A DNA stretch of 64,000 nt from Nocardia exalbida NBRC 100660 (GTDB taxonomy: Bacteria; Actinomycetota; Actinomycetes; Mycobacteriales; Mycobacteriaceae): the NCBI RefSeq assembly GCF_000308575.1, contig NZ_BAFZ01000126.1, positions 1-64,000 of the forward strand, given 5' to 3'. Every line of letters begins with the position of its first letter. The first letter of the stretch is position 1. Of this stretch, positions 25,223 to 34,196 are shown one piece after another. The position numbers and the translations under genes were made by a program. Under the pieces are notes generated by a model. The model did not search any database. It saw only the letters and a program-made list of their open reading frames with translations, and had not been told where the DNA came from.

Positions 25223-27817
25223 GTGACAGCCACCGATGACCGCGGGCGCAGGGATTTTCCGCCCGAACCTCCCGGCGAAGACTTCGGCCGACAGCCTCCG
25301 CACGACATGGCGGCCGAGCAGTCGGTGCTCGGCGGCATGTTGCTGAGCAAGGACGCCATCGCCGATGTCGTCGAGGTGATCCGTCCCGGCGATTTCTACC
25401 GTCCCGCGCATCAGGCCGTCTACGACACGATCCTCGATCTCTACGGGCGCGGGGAACCCGCCGACCCGGTGACCGTCGCCGCTGGCCTCGACCGCCGTGG
25501 CGAACTCAAACGCATCGGCGGCGCGCCCTATCTGGTCACGCTCACCCAGACCGTGCCGACGGCGGCGAACGCCAGCTACTACGCCGAAATCGTCGCCGAG
25601 AAGGCCATTCTGCGCCGCCTCGTGGAGGCGGGCACCCGCATCGTCCAGTACGGCTACGCGGGCGCCGACGGCCAGGACATCGCCGAGGTCGTCGACCGCG
25701 CCCAGGCCGAGGTCTACGAGGTCACCGAACGCCGCACCAGCGAAGACTTCCTGCCCCTCGAGGAATTGCTCCAGCCGACGATGGACGAGATCGACTCCAT
25801 CGCCAGCCGCGGCGGCATCTCCCTCGGCGTCCCCACCGGTTTCACCGAACTCGACGAGGTCACCAACGGCCTGCACCCGGGCCAGATGATCATCGTCGCG
25901 GCGCGACCCGGCGTGGGTAAGGCGCTGGCGGTGGACACGCCCCTGCCGACGCCCACCGGGTGGACCACGATGGGCCGAGTGCAGGTCGGCGATGAATTGC
26001 TGGATGCCGATGGCCTGCCCACTCGCGTCGTCGCGGCCACCGAGGTCCTGACCGGACGCCCGTGCTACGAAGTCGAGTTCTCCGATGGCACCGTGATCGT
26101 CGCGGACGAACAGCACCAATGGCTTACCGAGACGAGGGCTTCCCGTCGATCGAAGCGAGCTCACGCCGAAGTGCGCACCACCGCGGAAATCGCGCAGACG
26201 CTGCGGTGCGACACCGCCGATCGCAGGCTCAACCACTCGATCACCAATACCGCGCCGCTGCAGTTGCCCGCGCGCGCGTTGCCCGTGCCCCCTTACACCT
26301 TGGGTGCCTGGCTCGGCGACGGAACGTCCGCCGCCGCACAGCTGACCTGCGCCGATCCGGAGATCATCGCGCGGATCGAAGGCGAGGGGATCGTCGCCGT
26401 GCCGTCACGATCGGCTCGGTTGCGATATCAGCTCAGATTGCCTGCCGACGAGCCGATCGCTGCTCGCGAATGCATGATCTGCGGAAAGAAATTCATTCCT
26501 TTCACCAGCGAGGTCCGTACCTGCGGGCGGTCCTGCGGCGGAAAAGCGCGGTTCCATTCGGCTCCGGTACCTCCGCCGCGCTGCCCGAATTGCGGCGGAC
26601 GGTCGATCGGTCTGCGCCTGTGCCAGAACTGCCGGAATACCATCGGCAGCGTGCAGGCGCGTCTGCGGGCACTCGGTGTCCTGGGTGACAAGCACATCCC
26701 CACCGACTACCTGCGAGCGTCCGAACAGCAGCGTCGTTCCCTGCTGGCTGGGCTGCTGGACACCGACGGCACCGTGACCCGCGGTGGCTCCGTGCAGTTC
26801 AGCGTCACGAACGCCCGGCTCATCAGCGACGTGCACGAACTGATCGTCGGGCTCGGCTATCGCTGCCATCTCTCCACCAAGCGGGTGGCGGGTCGTTCCG
26901 AGGAATCGTCGACCGCGTACACCCTCACCTTCGCCACCGACGACGAGGTCTTCGGCCTGCATCGGAAAGCCGTACTGCAGAAGGAACGGCGTGCGAGCGG
27001 CAGCACCGTGCGATCGAACTCACGATTCATCGTCGACGTGCGTCGGATCGACAGCGTGCCGGTACGCTGCGTCGAGGTGGACAATGCCGATCACTTGTAT
27101 CTGGCCGGACGCTCGATGATCCCGACGCACAATTCGACGCTGGGAATGGATTTCATGCGCAGTTGCTCGATCAAGCACGGCTTGGCGAGCGTTATCTTTT
27201 CCTTGGAGATGAGCCGGACCGAAATCGTCATGCGGTTGTTGTCGGCGGAGGCGAAGATCAAGCTCGGGGATATGCGGTCCGGGCGGATGAGCGATGACGA
27301 CTGGACGAAATTGGCGCGGCGGATGAGCGAGATCAGCGAGGCGCCGCTGTTCGTGGACGATTCACCGAATCTGACCATGATGGAGATTCGCGCCAAAGCG
27401 CGGCGGCTCAAGCAGCGCCACGATTTGAAACTCGTTGTGGTGGACTACCTGCAGCTGATGACCTCCGGTAAGAAAGTCGAATCCCGCCAGCAGGAAGTCT
27501 CGGACTTCTCCCGAAATCTGAAACTGCTGGCCAAGGAACTCGAAGTGCCGGTGGTGGCGATCAGCCAGCTGAACCGCGGCCCCGAACAGCGAACCGATAA
27601 GCGCCCGATGGTGTCCGATCTCCGCGAGTCGGGCAGCCTCGAGCAGGACGCCGATATGGTCATCCTGCTGCATCGTCCCGACGCTTTCGAGCGGGACGAC
27701 CCGCGCGGCGGTGAGGCGGATCTCATTCTCGGCAAGCACCGTAATGGCCCCACCGCGACGATCACCGTCGCCCACCAGTTGCATTTGTCGCGCTTCGTGG
27801 ACATGGCCCGCGGCTGA
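25223..27817 (+). CDS. dnaB: Replicative DNA helicase DnaB with in-frame intein
   Basis: 864 residues before splicing. Extein 1 (residues 1-233) contains the DnaB N-terminal domain (PPHDMAAEQSVLGGMLLSKDAIADVVEVI, RIVQYGY, VPTGFTELDEVTNGLHPGQMIIVAARPGVGK). Extein 2 resumes STLGMDFMRSCSIKHGLASVIFSLEMS, ... LVVVDYLQLMTS (Walker B) ... QLNRGPEQRTDKRPMVSDLRESGSLEQDADMVILLHR ... GKHRNGPTATI. The intein lies exactly inside Walker A (GVGK | ST), so the helicase cannot bind ATP until it is removed. After splicing the protein is about 460 residues, the usual DnaB size. GTG 25223 precedes the conserved N-terminus. It unwinds DNA at the replication fork. Confidence 0.97.
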   Translation: MTATDDRGRRDFPPEPPGEDFGRQPPHDMAAEQSVLGGMLLSKDAIADVVEVIRPGDFYRPAHQAVYDTILDLYGRGEPADPVTVAAGLDRRGELKRIGGAPYLVTLTQTVPTAANASYYAEIVAEKAILRRLVEAGTRIVQYGYAGADGQDIAEVVDRAQAEVYEVTERRTSEDFLPLEELLQPTMDEIDSIASRGGISLGVPTGFTELDEVTNGLHPGQMIIVAARPGVGKALAVDTPLPTPTGWTTMGRVQVGDELLDADGLPTRVVAATEVLTGRPCYEVEFSDGTVIVADEQHQWLTETRASRRSKRAHAEVRTTAEIAQTLRCDTADRRLNHSITNTAPLQLPARALPVPPYTLGAWLGDGTSAAAQLTCADPEIIARIEGEGIVAVPSRSARLRYQLRLPADEPIAARECMICGKKFIPFTSEVRTCGRSCGGKARFHSAPVPPPRCPNCGGRSIGLRLCQNCRNTIGSVQARLRALGVLGDKHIPTDYLRASEQQRRSLLAGLLDTDGTVTRGGSVQFSVTNARLISDVHELIVGLGYRCHLSTKRVAGRSEESSTAYTLTFATDDEVFGLHRKAVLQKERRASGSTVRSNSRFIVDVRRIDSVPVRCVEVDNADHLYLAGRSMIPTHNSTLGMDFMRSCSIKHGLASVIFSLEMSRTEIVMRLLSAEAKIKLGDMRSGRMSDDDWTKLARRMSEISEAPLFVDDSPNLTMMEIRAKARRLKQRHDLKLVVVDYLQLMTSGKKVESRQQEVSDFSRNLKLLAKELEVPVVAISQLNRGPEQRTDKRPMVSDLRESGSLEQDADMVILLHRPDAFERDDPRGGEADLILGKHRNGPTATITVAHQLHLSRFVDMARG
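25922..27133 (+). mobile_element. DnaB intein (404 aa), class 3 type, with LAGLIDADG endonuclease
   Basis: Runs from Ala (ALAVDTPLPTPTGW) after the Walker A Lys to HN before Ser (PTHN | STLG). There is no Cys/Ser at position 1. Instead Trp67 in DEQHQW (block B), Cys383 in RCVEVD (block F) and Thr402 in PTHN (block G) form the WCT triad of class 3 inteins, where the block F Cys is the first nucleophile. Homing-endonuclease LAGLIDADG motifs are at residues 126-134 (YTLGAWLGDG) and 274-283 (LLAGLLDTDG). The same P-loop insertion site is used by the mycobacterial DnaBi1 intein, reported to be redox-responsive. An eight-Cys insert at residues 184-237 separates the two LAGLIDADG motifs. Confidence 0.93.
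26471..26632 (+). other. Eight-cysteine zinc-ribbon-like insert in the intein endonuclease
   Basis: Intein residues 184-237 read C-x2-C (ECMIC), C-x3-C (TCGRSC), C-x2-C (CPNC) and C-x2-C (LCQNC), consistent with two zinc knuckles or ribbons inserted between the LAGLIDADG motifs. Zinc-finger DNA-binding modules are known in some homing endonucleases and would extend target recognition. The Cys cluster could also make endonuclease or splicing sensitive to zinc or oxidation. The pattern is directly visible; function is inferred. Confidence 0.75.
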
Positions 27818-27885
27818 GTGACAGCCCGTGCAACCGCCCGTGCTGCAACGTTCCGGCACGACAAGCTTTTCCTCTTGGCGTCCTT

Positions 27886-29151
27886 TCAGTCGTCGATCGC
27901 CTGGTAGGCCGTGGTCCAGAAGTCGCGGTGCAGGTGCGCGGTGGCCGGGATATCCATCGCCGACTGCGTCAGCAGAATCCCGGTGAGTCCTTCGACCGGG
28001 TCGGAGTAGGCAGTCGTCCCCAGCCCGCCGTCCCACCCGAACTGACCCACAGGGGCCAGGTCGCGGCGATGGGTCCGCACGGCCATCCCGAACCCGTAGC
28101 CGCCGTGCCTACCGAAGTGGTCGCCGAAGGCGTCCTTCTCGATCTTCTGCTCCGGCGTCAGGTGATCGATCGTCATCAGCTCGACCGAGGCGCGTGACAG
28201 GACACGCTCGCCGCCCAGGCTGCCCTTGTTCAACAGCATGCGGTAGAACGCGTGATAGTCGTCGACGGTCGACACCAGCCCGTCGCCACCGGCCTGGAAC
28301 TCCGGCGGCCGACTGTATTTGCCGCCCCTCGCCTCGTCCCACACCACAGGGGCGCCCGTCTCGGGGTCGTGGGCGTAGCTGGTCGGCAGCCGGTGGATCC
28401 GGTCCTCGGGCACGTGGAAGCCGGTGTCCCTCATACCGAGCGGGTCGAGGATCCGTTCGCGCAGGAACGACTCGAACGTCTGGCCGGTGACTCTCGGGAT
28501 GAGCACGCCGAGGACGTCGGAGCCGGTGTGATACCGCCACAGCTCTCCCGGCTGATGCATGAGCGGAAGGGTGCCCAGGCGCCGGATCCACTCGTCCGGC
28601 GCGACCGACGGCGGCACGTCCAGGGCCAGTTCGCCCATCGCGTCCTGGATGGGGTAAGTGCCCGGCGCGGCCGGCACGGCGCCGAACCCGAACGTGAAAG
28701 TCAGCAAGTCCCGTACCGTGATCGGCCGCAGGGCGGGGACGGTGTCCTCCAGTGGGGCGTCGATGTTTCTGAGCACCCGCCGGTTCGCTAGTTCGGGCAA
28801 CCACGTGTCGACCGGATCGTCCAGCCGCAGGCGGCACTCCTCGACCAGGACCATCACCGCCGCGGCGGTGATCGGCTTGGTCAGCGACGCCATCCGGAAG
28901 ATCGTGTCGCGCCGGATCGGCTTGCCGCCGCCCTCGTGCATCGTTCCCAGCGTCTCGACGTGGACGTCGTCGCCCCGGCTGACCAGCGCGACCAGTCCGG
29001 GCGCGGCTCCGGCTGCCACATGCCCGGCCAGCACCTCGTGTATCCGCCGCAGCCCCGGCCGCGACAGTCCACCGCGCCGTGCGCCCTCGTCGTCCCGGCG
29101 GCACCGCGCCTTCCAATCGCCCTGTGCGTCCCAGCTCACGGTCGTCGGCAT
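27886..29151 (-). CDS. Class C beta-lactamase-family serine hydrolase
   Basis: 421 residues of the serine beta-lactamase/esterase family. The catalytic S-x-x-K is SLTK at residues 89-92 (FRMASLTKPITAAAVMVLVEE). The Tyr motif reads ELWRYHTGSDVLG, and a GWDGGLGTTAYSDP segment sits where class C enzymes have the third motif. There is no signal peptide, so it is likely cytosolic or membrane-surface esterase rather than a periplasmic beta-lactamase. ATG 29151 follows GGAGAGGCT. It is divergent from a TetR regulator, and a perfect 17-bp-arm palindrome lies between them, so expression is probably inducible. Confidence 0.85.
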   Translation of the reverse strand: MPTTVSWDAQGDWKARCRRDDEGARRGGLSRPGLRRIHEVLAGHVAAGAAPGLVALVSRGDDVHVETLGTMHEGGGKPIRRDTIFRMASLTKPITAAAVMVLVEECRLRLDDPVDTWLPELANRRVLRNIDAPLEDTVPALRPITVRDLLTFTFGFGAVPAAPGTYPIQDAMGELALDVPPSVAPDEWIRRLGTLPLMHQPGELWRYHTGSDVLGVLIPRVTGQTFESFLRERILDPLGMRDTGFHVPEDRIHRLPTSYAHDPETGAPVVWDEARGGKYSRPPEFQAGGDGLVSTVDDYHAFYRMLLNKGSLGGERVLSRASVELMTIDHLTPEQKIEKDAFGDHFGRHGGYGFGMAVRTHRRDLAPVGQFGWDGGLGTTAYSDPVEGLTGILLTQSAMDIPATAHLHRDFWTTAYQAIDD

Positions 29152-29166
29152 AGCCTCTCCTCAAGT

Positions 29167-29203
29167 TGCGTACGGTGTTCGCAATATGCGAACACCGTAC
29201 GCA
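29167..29203. promoter_or_regulatory. Perfect 17-bp-arm operator for the TetR/beta-lactamase-family pair
   Basis: TGCGTACGGTGTTCGCA, spacer ATA, TGCGAACACCGTACGCA. The arms match at all 17 positions. A further related half-site TGCGAACACTGTGCGC lies about 30 bp downstream, before the TetR start. Such length suggests cooperative binding of two TetR dimers. Confidence 0.85.
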
Positions 29204-29271
29204 TAGATTGGGCCGTGCGCAAGTGCGAACACTGTGCGCTATCGTGGCCGTCAACACCGAAGAGGAGACCC

Positions 29272-30006
29272 ATGCCAACCGACAAGCCGCCCGTGCCCTC
29301 GGTTTGGGCCCGTCAGCGCCCCGCTCGGCGGCAACCGGTCCTCACCCGGGAGCGCATCGTCTCCGAGGCTGTGCGCCTACTGGACGAGGAGGGCATCGAG
29401 GCCCTGAGCATGCGTACTCTCGGAACCCGGCTCAACGCGGGAGCCACCTCGATCTACCGGCACGTTGCCAACAAGGACGAGCTGATCGAGTTGGTCGTGG
29501 ACGAGGTCTACGGCCAGATCAGCGTCCCCGACGCGGACGCCCCCGAGACCTGGCGGGACGCCGTCGCCACGTGCGCGCACAGCATGCGCGCGATGGCGCT
29601 CCGCCACCCTTGGGTCGTCTCCGTCCTCGGCCAGGTGGGGCTCTCGGAATTCGGGCCCAACATGATGCGGCAGTCCGAACGCATACTCGCCCTCTTCCAT
29701 GCGGCGGGGTTCGCCCCTGGCGAGGCCGACCGGGCCATGAGCACGCTCATCGCCTACGTCATCGGCATGGCCACCAGCGAGGCGGCCTACCTCTCCCTGC
29801 TGGCCCGCAGCGGCCAGACCGAACAGGAGTGGGCCGAGAGCCTGCGGCCGACCGCGGAAGAGGCCGCACGGGAGCATCCGCTCCTGAGCGAGGGCTACGC
29901 CGCTCGGCGCGACGACGATCCCGCCCGCCTGCGCGACGAGAACTTCTCTTACGGTCTGGACCGTGTCCTCGACGGTCTCGCGGCGGCGCTCCCCTCCACG
30001 GACTGA
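29272..30006 (+). CDS. TetR/AcrR family transcriptional regulator
   Basis: 244 residues from ATG 29272 after AGAGGAGACCC. The TetR helix-turn-helix is at about residues 25-70 (LTRERIVSEAVRLLDEEGIEALSMRTLGTRLNAGATSIYRHVANKDELIELV). The rest is the all-helical ligand domain with a TetR_C-like pattern (HPWVVSVLGQVGLSEFGPNMMRQSERILALFHAAGF). It is divergent from the serine hydrolase, and the 29167-29203 palindrome is the obvious operator, so it likely represses both. The ligand is unknown. The long open frame that begins upstream at 28936 overlaps the neighbour and its promoter. Confidence 0.92.
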   Translation: MPTDKPPVPSVWARQRPARRQPVLTRERIVSEAVRLLDEEGIEALSMRTLGTRLNAGATSIYRHVANKDELIELVVDEVYGQISVPDADAPETWRDAVATCAHSMRAMALRHPWVVSVLGQVGLSEFGPNMMRQSERILALFHAAGFAPGEADRAMSTLIAYVIGMATSEAAYLSLLARSGQTEQEWAESLRPTAEEAAREHPLLSEGYAARRDDDPARLRDENFSYGLDRVLDGLAAALPSTD

Positions 30007-30278
30007 ATCCACGCCGGTCCGCCGGCGACGGGGATAAGCGCGGCCCTGTGCCCGGTCAGCCCTACGCGACCACCACGGCGGGCCGCGCGTCTGGCTCGTC
30101 GACCCGATGAAACCGCGCGCGCACTGTCCCGGCCGCATGACCCGACCGGGTGCGGCGGAGTTGCCGGGGTCGCGGACCAGTAACGCTCGGGTCCCCAACC
30201 ACGACGTCCTCGGTGACGTATGGCCCGTCGGGGGGCTTGTCCGTCCACTTTGTCGGTGTATGGAATGGGAATCAGGAC
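30007..30278. other. 272-bp intergenic region upstream of the cutinase-like gene
   Basis: No gene, palindrome or known operator was recognised. It contains the cutinase-gene leader ending with the AATCAGGAC just before the ATG at 30279. Readers should assume the promoter of that gene lies here, unmapped. Confidence 0.4.
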
Positions 30279-31940
30279 ATGGCTCTTCGCGAGTTCTTCG
30301 CGCGGCATCGCATCGCTTCGGCCGCTGCCGCGCCGGCTGTATTGGGGGTGGCGGCGGTCGTCGCCGCCTCGTTCGCACTGACCTCGACGCCGGAAACCAG
30401 GGATACGCAGCTCACGTCGTCCGTCACGGAATGCCACGACATGGTCACCATCTCGGTGGCCGGCCGCAACGACACTCCGCGGGAGGGCACCACCAAGATG
30501 CTGGTGGACGCCGACGGCAACCCGTTGCCGGCCGCCCTGTCCGGCGATCACAGCAGTGAGTGGGTCGACCCGGTCGTCAACGCGCCGGCCGATGACGTCG
30601 ATCCCGGCGCGTACGCCGCGGTCTACATCGCGTATCCGGCGGACATGTCCACGTACGAGGACGCCGTCAACGCGGGTGTCGCGAACACCGAGCAGGTGAT
30701 GCGGGAGATCTCCGCGGCGTGCCCGGACACCAAGTTCTCGATCGTCGGCTACAGCGAGGGCGCCGACGTCGTGCGCCGCGTCGCGATGAAGATCGGTCAC
30801 CAGGAGCCCGGCCAGGACGGCGCCTACGGGATCGTGGATCCCGACGACGTCGTCGGTGTCGTCATCCTCGCGGATTCGGGTCGATCGGCCGGAGACGGGC
30901 CGTTCCCCGGATCGAAGGACCCGTTCGGCAACCCGGACGGCTTCGACCAGCAGTATCAGAACGGCAAGAACCCGGTGCCCGGTCGGGGCGCGGTGCAGGG
31001 AACCAGCGGTGACTTCGGTGCGCTGAACGGCAAGATCGCGTCGTTCTGCTCGGACGGCGATCTCACCTGCTCGGCTCCGCAGAACATCTCACTGCTGCAG
31101 TTGGTGGTCAACGTCGGCAGGCAGCTGAACGTCGACGCGCTCGAGCGCGACGGGCTCACGCCTGCGACCGGACAGGACGTCGCGGTGGTGCTCGGCAGGA
31201 TCGCGCTGGCGGCGTTCGCCGACATCCAGTCGCAGCCGAATTGGATGCAGAGCGACGAGACCTTCCTGCAAGTGCTGCTGAGGGTGTCGGATCCGGCGTA
31301 CAAGCCGGGTGAGCAGCCGAAGGCTCCTGCGAAGGCGGACGCGATCGCGGCCGACGACATGTCGCCGCTGGCCTACCTGCCGCAGAAGGTGTTCAACGAG
31401 ATCATCGGTCTGATCGTGACGAACCAGAACACGATCCCCGTGATCATGAGCGACCCGTACAACCTCACGCTCGGCCCGAACCACACCGGTCATCACTTCG
31501 ACTACTGGGACGACGCCGACCCCGGCGCAGGCAAGCCGCTGACCTCCGCCGAGTACGCCGCCGCGTGGCTCACCCATCTGGCGAAGCAGGCGCAGGCGGG
31601 CAAGAAGGTCGACCCGACGTCCAAGCCGCAAGAGGCGGACCTCGCCGCCGTGTACAAGGCGGCGGAGACCACCTCGGCGACGCCGACGACCGAACCGGCC
31701 AAGACTTCGACCACGTCACCGACCAGCGCCGCCCCGACGACGACCGCCACCACGGGCAGTTCGACGACTACGGTCGCGCCGACGACCACGACCTCGACGC
31801 CGGCGGTCACCACGACGCCCGCTCCGTCCCCGGTCGCGGCTCCGGTCGAGACGACGAAGCCGACTACTACCGAAACAACCACGACCACAACACAATCCGC
31901 GGCACCGACCACCAGTACGACCGCGCAAGCGTCGAATTGA
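30279..31940 (+). CDS. Cutinase-family secreted serine esterase
   Basis: 553 residues. An N-terminal membrane/signal segment (AAAAPAVLGVAAVVAASFALTST, residues 16-38) is followed by a cutinase-like alpha/beta hydrolase: PGAYAAVYIAYPADMSTYEDAVNAGVANTEQVM, FSIVGYSEGADVVRR with Ser159 as nucleophile (GxSxG), GVVILADSGR. A possible catalytic His is in PNHTGHHFDYWDD. The last 75 residues are a Thr/Ser/Pro-rich tail (repeated TTTT/TTST), probably cell-wall spanning or O-glycosylated. The family includes cutinases, lipases and esterases of the mycobacterial Culp type acting on lipids outside the cell. It has no neighbour in the same direction. Confidence 0.85.
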   Translation: MALREFFARHRIASAAAAPAVLGVAAVVAASFALTSTPETRDTQLTSSVTECHDMVTISVAGRNDTPREGTTKMLVDADGNPLPAALSGDHSSEWVDPVVNAPADDVDPGAYAAVYIAYPADMSTYEDAVNAGVANTEQVMREISAACPDTKFSIVGYSEGADVVRRVAMKIGHQEPGQDGAYGIVDPDDVVGVVILADSGRSAGDGPFPGSKDPFGNPDGFDQQYQNGKNPVPGRGAVQGTSGDFGALNGKIASFCSDGDLTCSAPQNISLLQLVVNVGRQLNVDALERDGLTPATGQDVAVVLGRIALAAFADIQSQPNWMQSDETFLQVLLRVSDPAYKPGEQPKAPAKADAIAADDMSPLAYLPQKVFNEIIGLIVTNQNTIPVIMSDPYNLTLGPNHTGHHFDYWDDADPGAGKPLTSAEYAAAWLTHLAKQAQAGKKVDPTSKPQEADLAAVYKAAETTSATPTTEPAKTSTTSPTSAAPTTTATTGSSTTTVAPTTTTSTPAVTTTPAPSPVAAPVETTKPTTTETTTTTTQSAAPTTSTTAQASN

Positions 31941-31997
31941 CCAACCCGTCGGCTCGTGATCGCCACTCGGCGCGATCGCGGGCCGACGGCGCTTCGC

Positions 31998-32747
31998 TCA
32001 GACCAGGCCGCCGTTGGCGCGAATCACCTGACCGTTGACCCAGCGGCCGTCCGGGCCGGCCAGAAACGCCACCACAGCGGCGATATCGCCGGGTGCGCCG
32101 AGTCGTTGCAGTGGCACGGCGTCGGCGAGTCGCTGAATGGTGGCGTCGTCTTTTCCGTGCAGGAAGAGGTCGGTGGCGGTGGGCCCGGGCGCCACCGCGT
32201 TGACGGTCACGTCCCGGCCGCGCAGTTCACGGGCCAGGATCCTGGTCAGCACCTCCACCGCCCCCTTGCTGGCGGCGTAGGCGCCGTATTCCGCAAACGC
32301 GGTACCGACGACCGACGTGGAGAAATTGATGATCGCCCCGCCCGGTCGCAGCCGCCGGGCCGCCTGTTGGTCCACGACGAAGGTGCCGCGAATATTGGTC
32401 CGGTAGGTGCTGTCCAGCACCGTCAGATCCAGCTCGACCAGCGGCGCGAGCTGCATCCGGCCCGCGGCGTGCACCACCACGTCGACACCGCCGAATTCGG
32501 TTTCCGCTCGCTCGAATACGGCCGTCATCGCGGACTCGTCGGCGACGTCACCCTGGGCGATCACCGCGACGCCCCCCGCGGCGCGAATGGCTTCGGCGGT
32601 GCTGTCGGCTTCGGCGGCATTCGAAGCGAAGTTCAGCGCCACGGCGAACCCGTCACCTGCCAGGCGTTCGGCGCAGGCGCGGCCGATGCCGCGAGAACCG
32701 CCCGTCACCACCGCGACCCGGGCGGACCCGCCGTTCGTGGTTGCCAC
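31998..32747 (-). CDS. Short-chain dehydrogenase/reductase (SDR), FabG-like
   Basis: 249 residues, classical SDR. Cofactor motif VVTGGSRGIGRA (TGxxxGxG) at residues 13-24, NAG-like VVHAAGRM, catalytic Ser in INFSTSV, YAASKGA (Tyr-x3-Lys) around residue 155, and a C-terminal end DGRWVNGQVIRANGGLV, typical of the FabG group. It reduces a keto or oxidises a hydroxy group with NADP(H); the substrate is unknown. GTG 32747. It converges on the cutinase-like gene and is followed upstream by a 216-bp spacer before the acyltransferase gene. Confidence 0.88.
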   Translation of the reverse strand: MATTNGGSARVAVVTGGSRGIGRACAERLAGDGFAVALNFASNAAEADSTAEAIRAAGGVAVIAQGDVADESAMTAVFERAETEFGGVDVVVHAAGRMQLAPLVELDLTVLDSTYRTNIRGTFVVDQQAARRLRPGGAIINFSTSVVGTAFAEYGAYAASKGAVEVLTRILARELRGRDVTVNAVAPGPTATDLFLHGKDDATIQRLADAVPLQRLGAPGDIAAVVAFLAGPDGRWVNGQVIRANGGLV

Positions 32748-32963
32748 CGGATGCTGTTCCTTCCGTTCGTCGGCGTGATTGCGGAGCTGTTCGACGACGC
32801 CCGGTCACCGGGCGGGTAAGCGATACGCCATGGACCAGCGGCGTCGGTTCACCAGAAGGGGCCAACCATAACAGCGCGGCCAGCCGAATTCGCCGGTCAT
32901 CGCGCACCGGCGAGTGGCGCAACGAGCAACGGTGGCCGGGCGCACCGCGCGGCGGCGATGCTG

Positions 32964-34196
32964 TCAGGCGATCACGGCGCGGAGGTAACGGGCCAGCACG
33001 TCGATGCGGCGGTGCTGGAGTTCGGTGAATTCCTCCGGATGGTGTATCTCCACGCTCAGCCGCCCGGCGAAAGTGCTGATGACGCAGGTGCCGCCACCCG
33101 GCTGCTGCGGACGGCGGCCGGTCAGGTCCGGCTTGGCGAGCATGGTGGAGTGGAAGTCCTCGATGCGCAGCCCGTCCTGCTCGGGTAGCGGCGGGATGGT
33201 TCCCCAGTTGGTGGCGATGACCACGCCGGGCAGGGCGGGCCTCGGTGCGGCCGCCATGTCGGGAATGCTCAGGGGCGTGCGTTGCACGATGCCCGCGGCC
33301 AGGCCCGCGTGCAGAGCCTCGCTGATCCCTCGGGCCGATTCCACCAGCGTCACGTCGGATGCGGGGGAGAGGTAGGTGGCGAAACCGAGGACGTTCGTCC
33401 CTTCGGTGGCATCGATCGCGGGGCTCACCCTGGTCCGCAGGTCGACGGAGTACAGGTAGAGCAGTCCGGTGAGCGGCAGTTCGCGGATCTCGGCCTCGGT
33501 CCGCAGCAGCGCCGCCGACACCAGGCCGTGCACCGTGACGTTCGCGCGATGCCCGACCGCGACCAGCGCCGCGGTCTCCTCCTGGGTGAGCAGGCACCGG
33601 GTGGTGCGCAACGCCGGGTACTCGTCGTCGGGCGGTCGCGGAACCTCCGTCGGCGTGGAGGCGGTCGCACCGGCGGAACCGGAACCGGGCAGCGCCATCT
33701 TCTCGATGCCTCGCGCCGCGAGCAGGTGCTCAACCGATTCGGGGAACGGTTGCACCGGCAGCTCGGGCATACCTCCGCCGACCGCGTCGCGATATCCGGT
33801 CCAGAGTTCGGTGACGATGGCGAACGCGTGGAAGGCGTCCGCGGCGCTGTGATGGAGCATCAGCGTGACGCTCGCGGTAGCGCCGTCGCGCACCACGCAC
33901 AGGGCGCAAAGGCCCGCCCGCTGATCGAATTTCGCGCCGGTGAGCGGTAATTCGGGGTCCGCGTCGACGACGAAGATCTCGGGCGTGGCATCGGTCACGG
34001 CGAAGACATGGCCGCCCGCTTCGGTCGCTCCGATGCGGGCGCGCAGGATCGGATGCGCCCTCGCGACGGCCTCGAAGGCGGCCGTCAGCGCAGGCAGGTC
34101 CAACCGCCCGGACACCCGTGCGGCGTAACCGATGAAGACCTCGCCCGCGGCGAACATTTCCTCGCTCGGGGCAAGCCGGCGGATCACCTCGACCAC
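32964..34196 (-). CDS. PapA5-like acyltransferase (condensation-fold)
   Basis: 410 residues. The catalytic HHxxxDG-type motif is HHSAADA (His115, His116, Asp120), as in condensation-domain and PapA acyltransferases. N-terminal EVIRRLAPSEEMFAAGEVFIGYAARVSGRLDLPALTAAFEAVARAHPILR and C-terminal segments such as GVVIATNWGTIPPL are typical of phthiocerol/phthiodiolone dimycocerosyl-transferase relatives. It probably transfers an acyl group from a PKS-like ACP or acyl-CoA to an alcohol. Such enzymes make cell-wall wax esters in mycobacteria. The substrate here cannot be read. GTG 34196 starts the frame. Neighbours do not form an obvious pathway with it. Confidence 0.8.
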   Translation of the reverse strand: MVEVIRRLAPSEEMFAAGEVFIGYAARVSGRLDLPALTAAFEAVARAHPILRARIGATEAGGHVFAVTDATPEIFVVDADPELPLTGAKFDQRAGLCALCVVRDGATASVTLMLHHSAADAFHAFAIVTELWTGYRDAVGGGMPELPVQPFPESVEHLLAARGIEKMALPGSGSAGATASTPTEVPRPPDDEYPALRTTRCLLTQEETAALVAVGHRANVTVHGLVSAALLRTEAEIRELPLTGLLYLYSVDLRTRVSPAIDATEGTNVLGFATYLSPASDVTLVESARGISEALHAGLAAGIVQRTPLSIPDMAAAPRPALPGVVIATNWGTIPPLPEQDGLRIEDFHSTMLAKPDLTGRRPQQPGGGTCVISTFAGRLSVEIHHPEEFTELQHRRIDVLARYLRAVIA

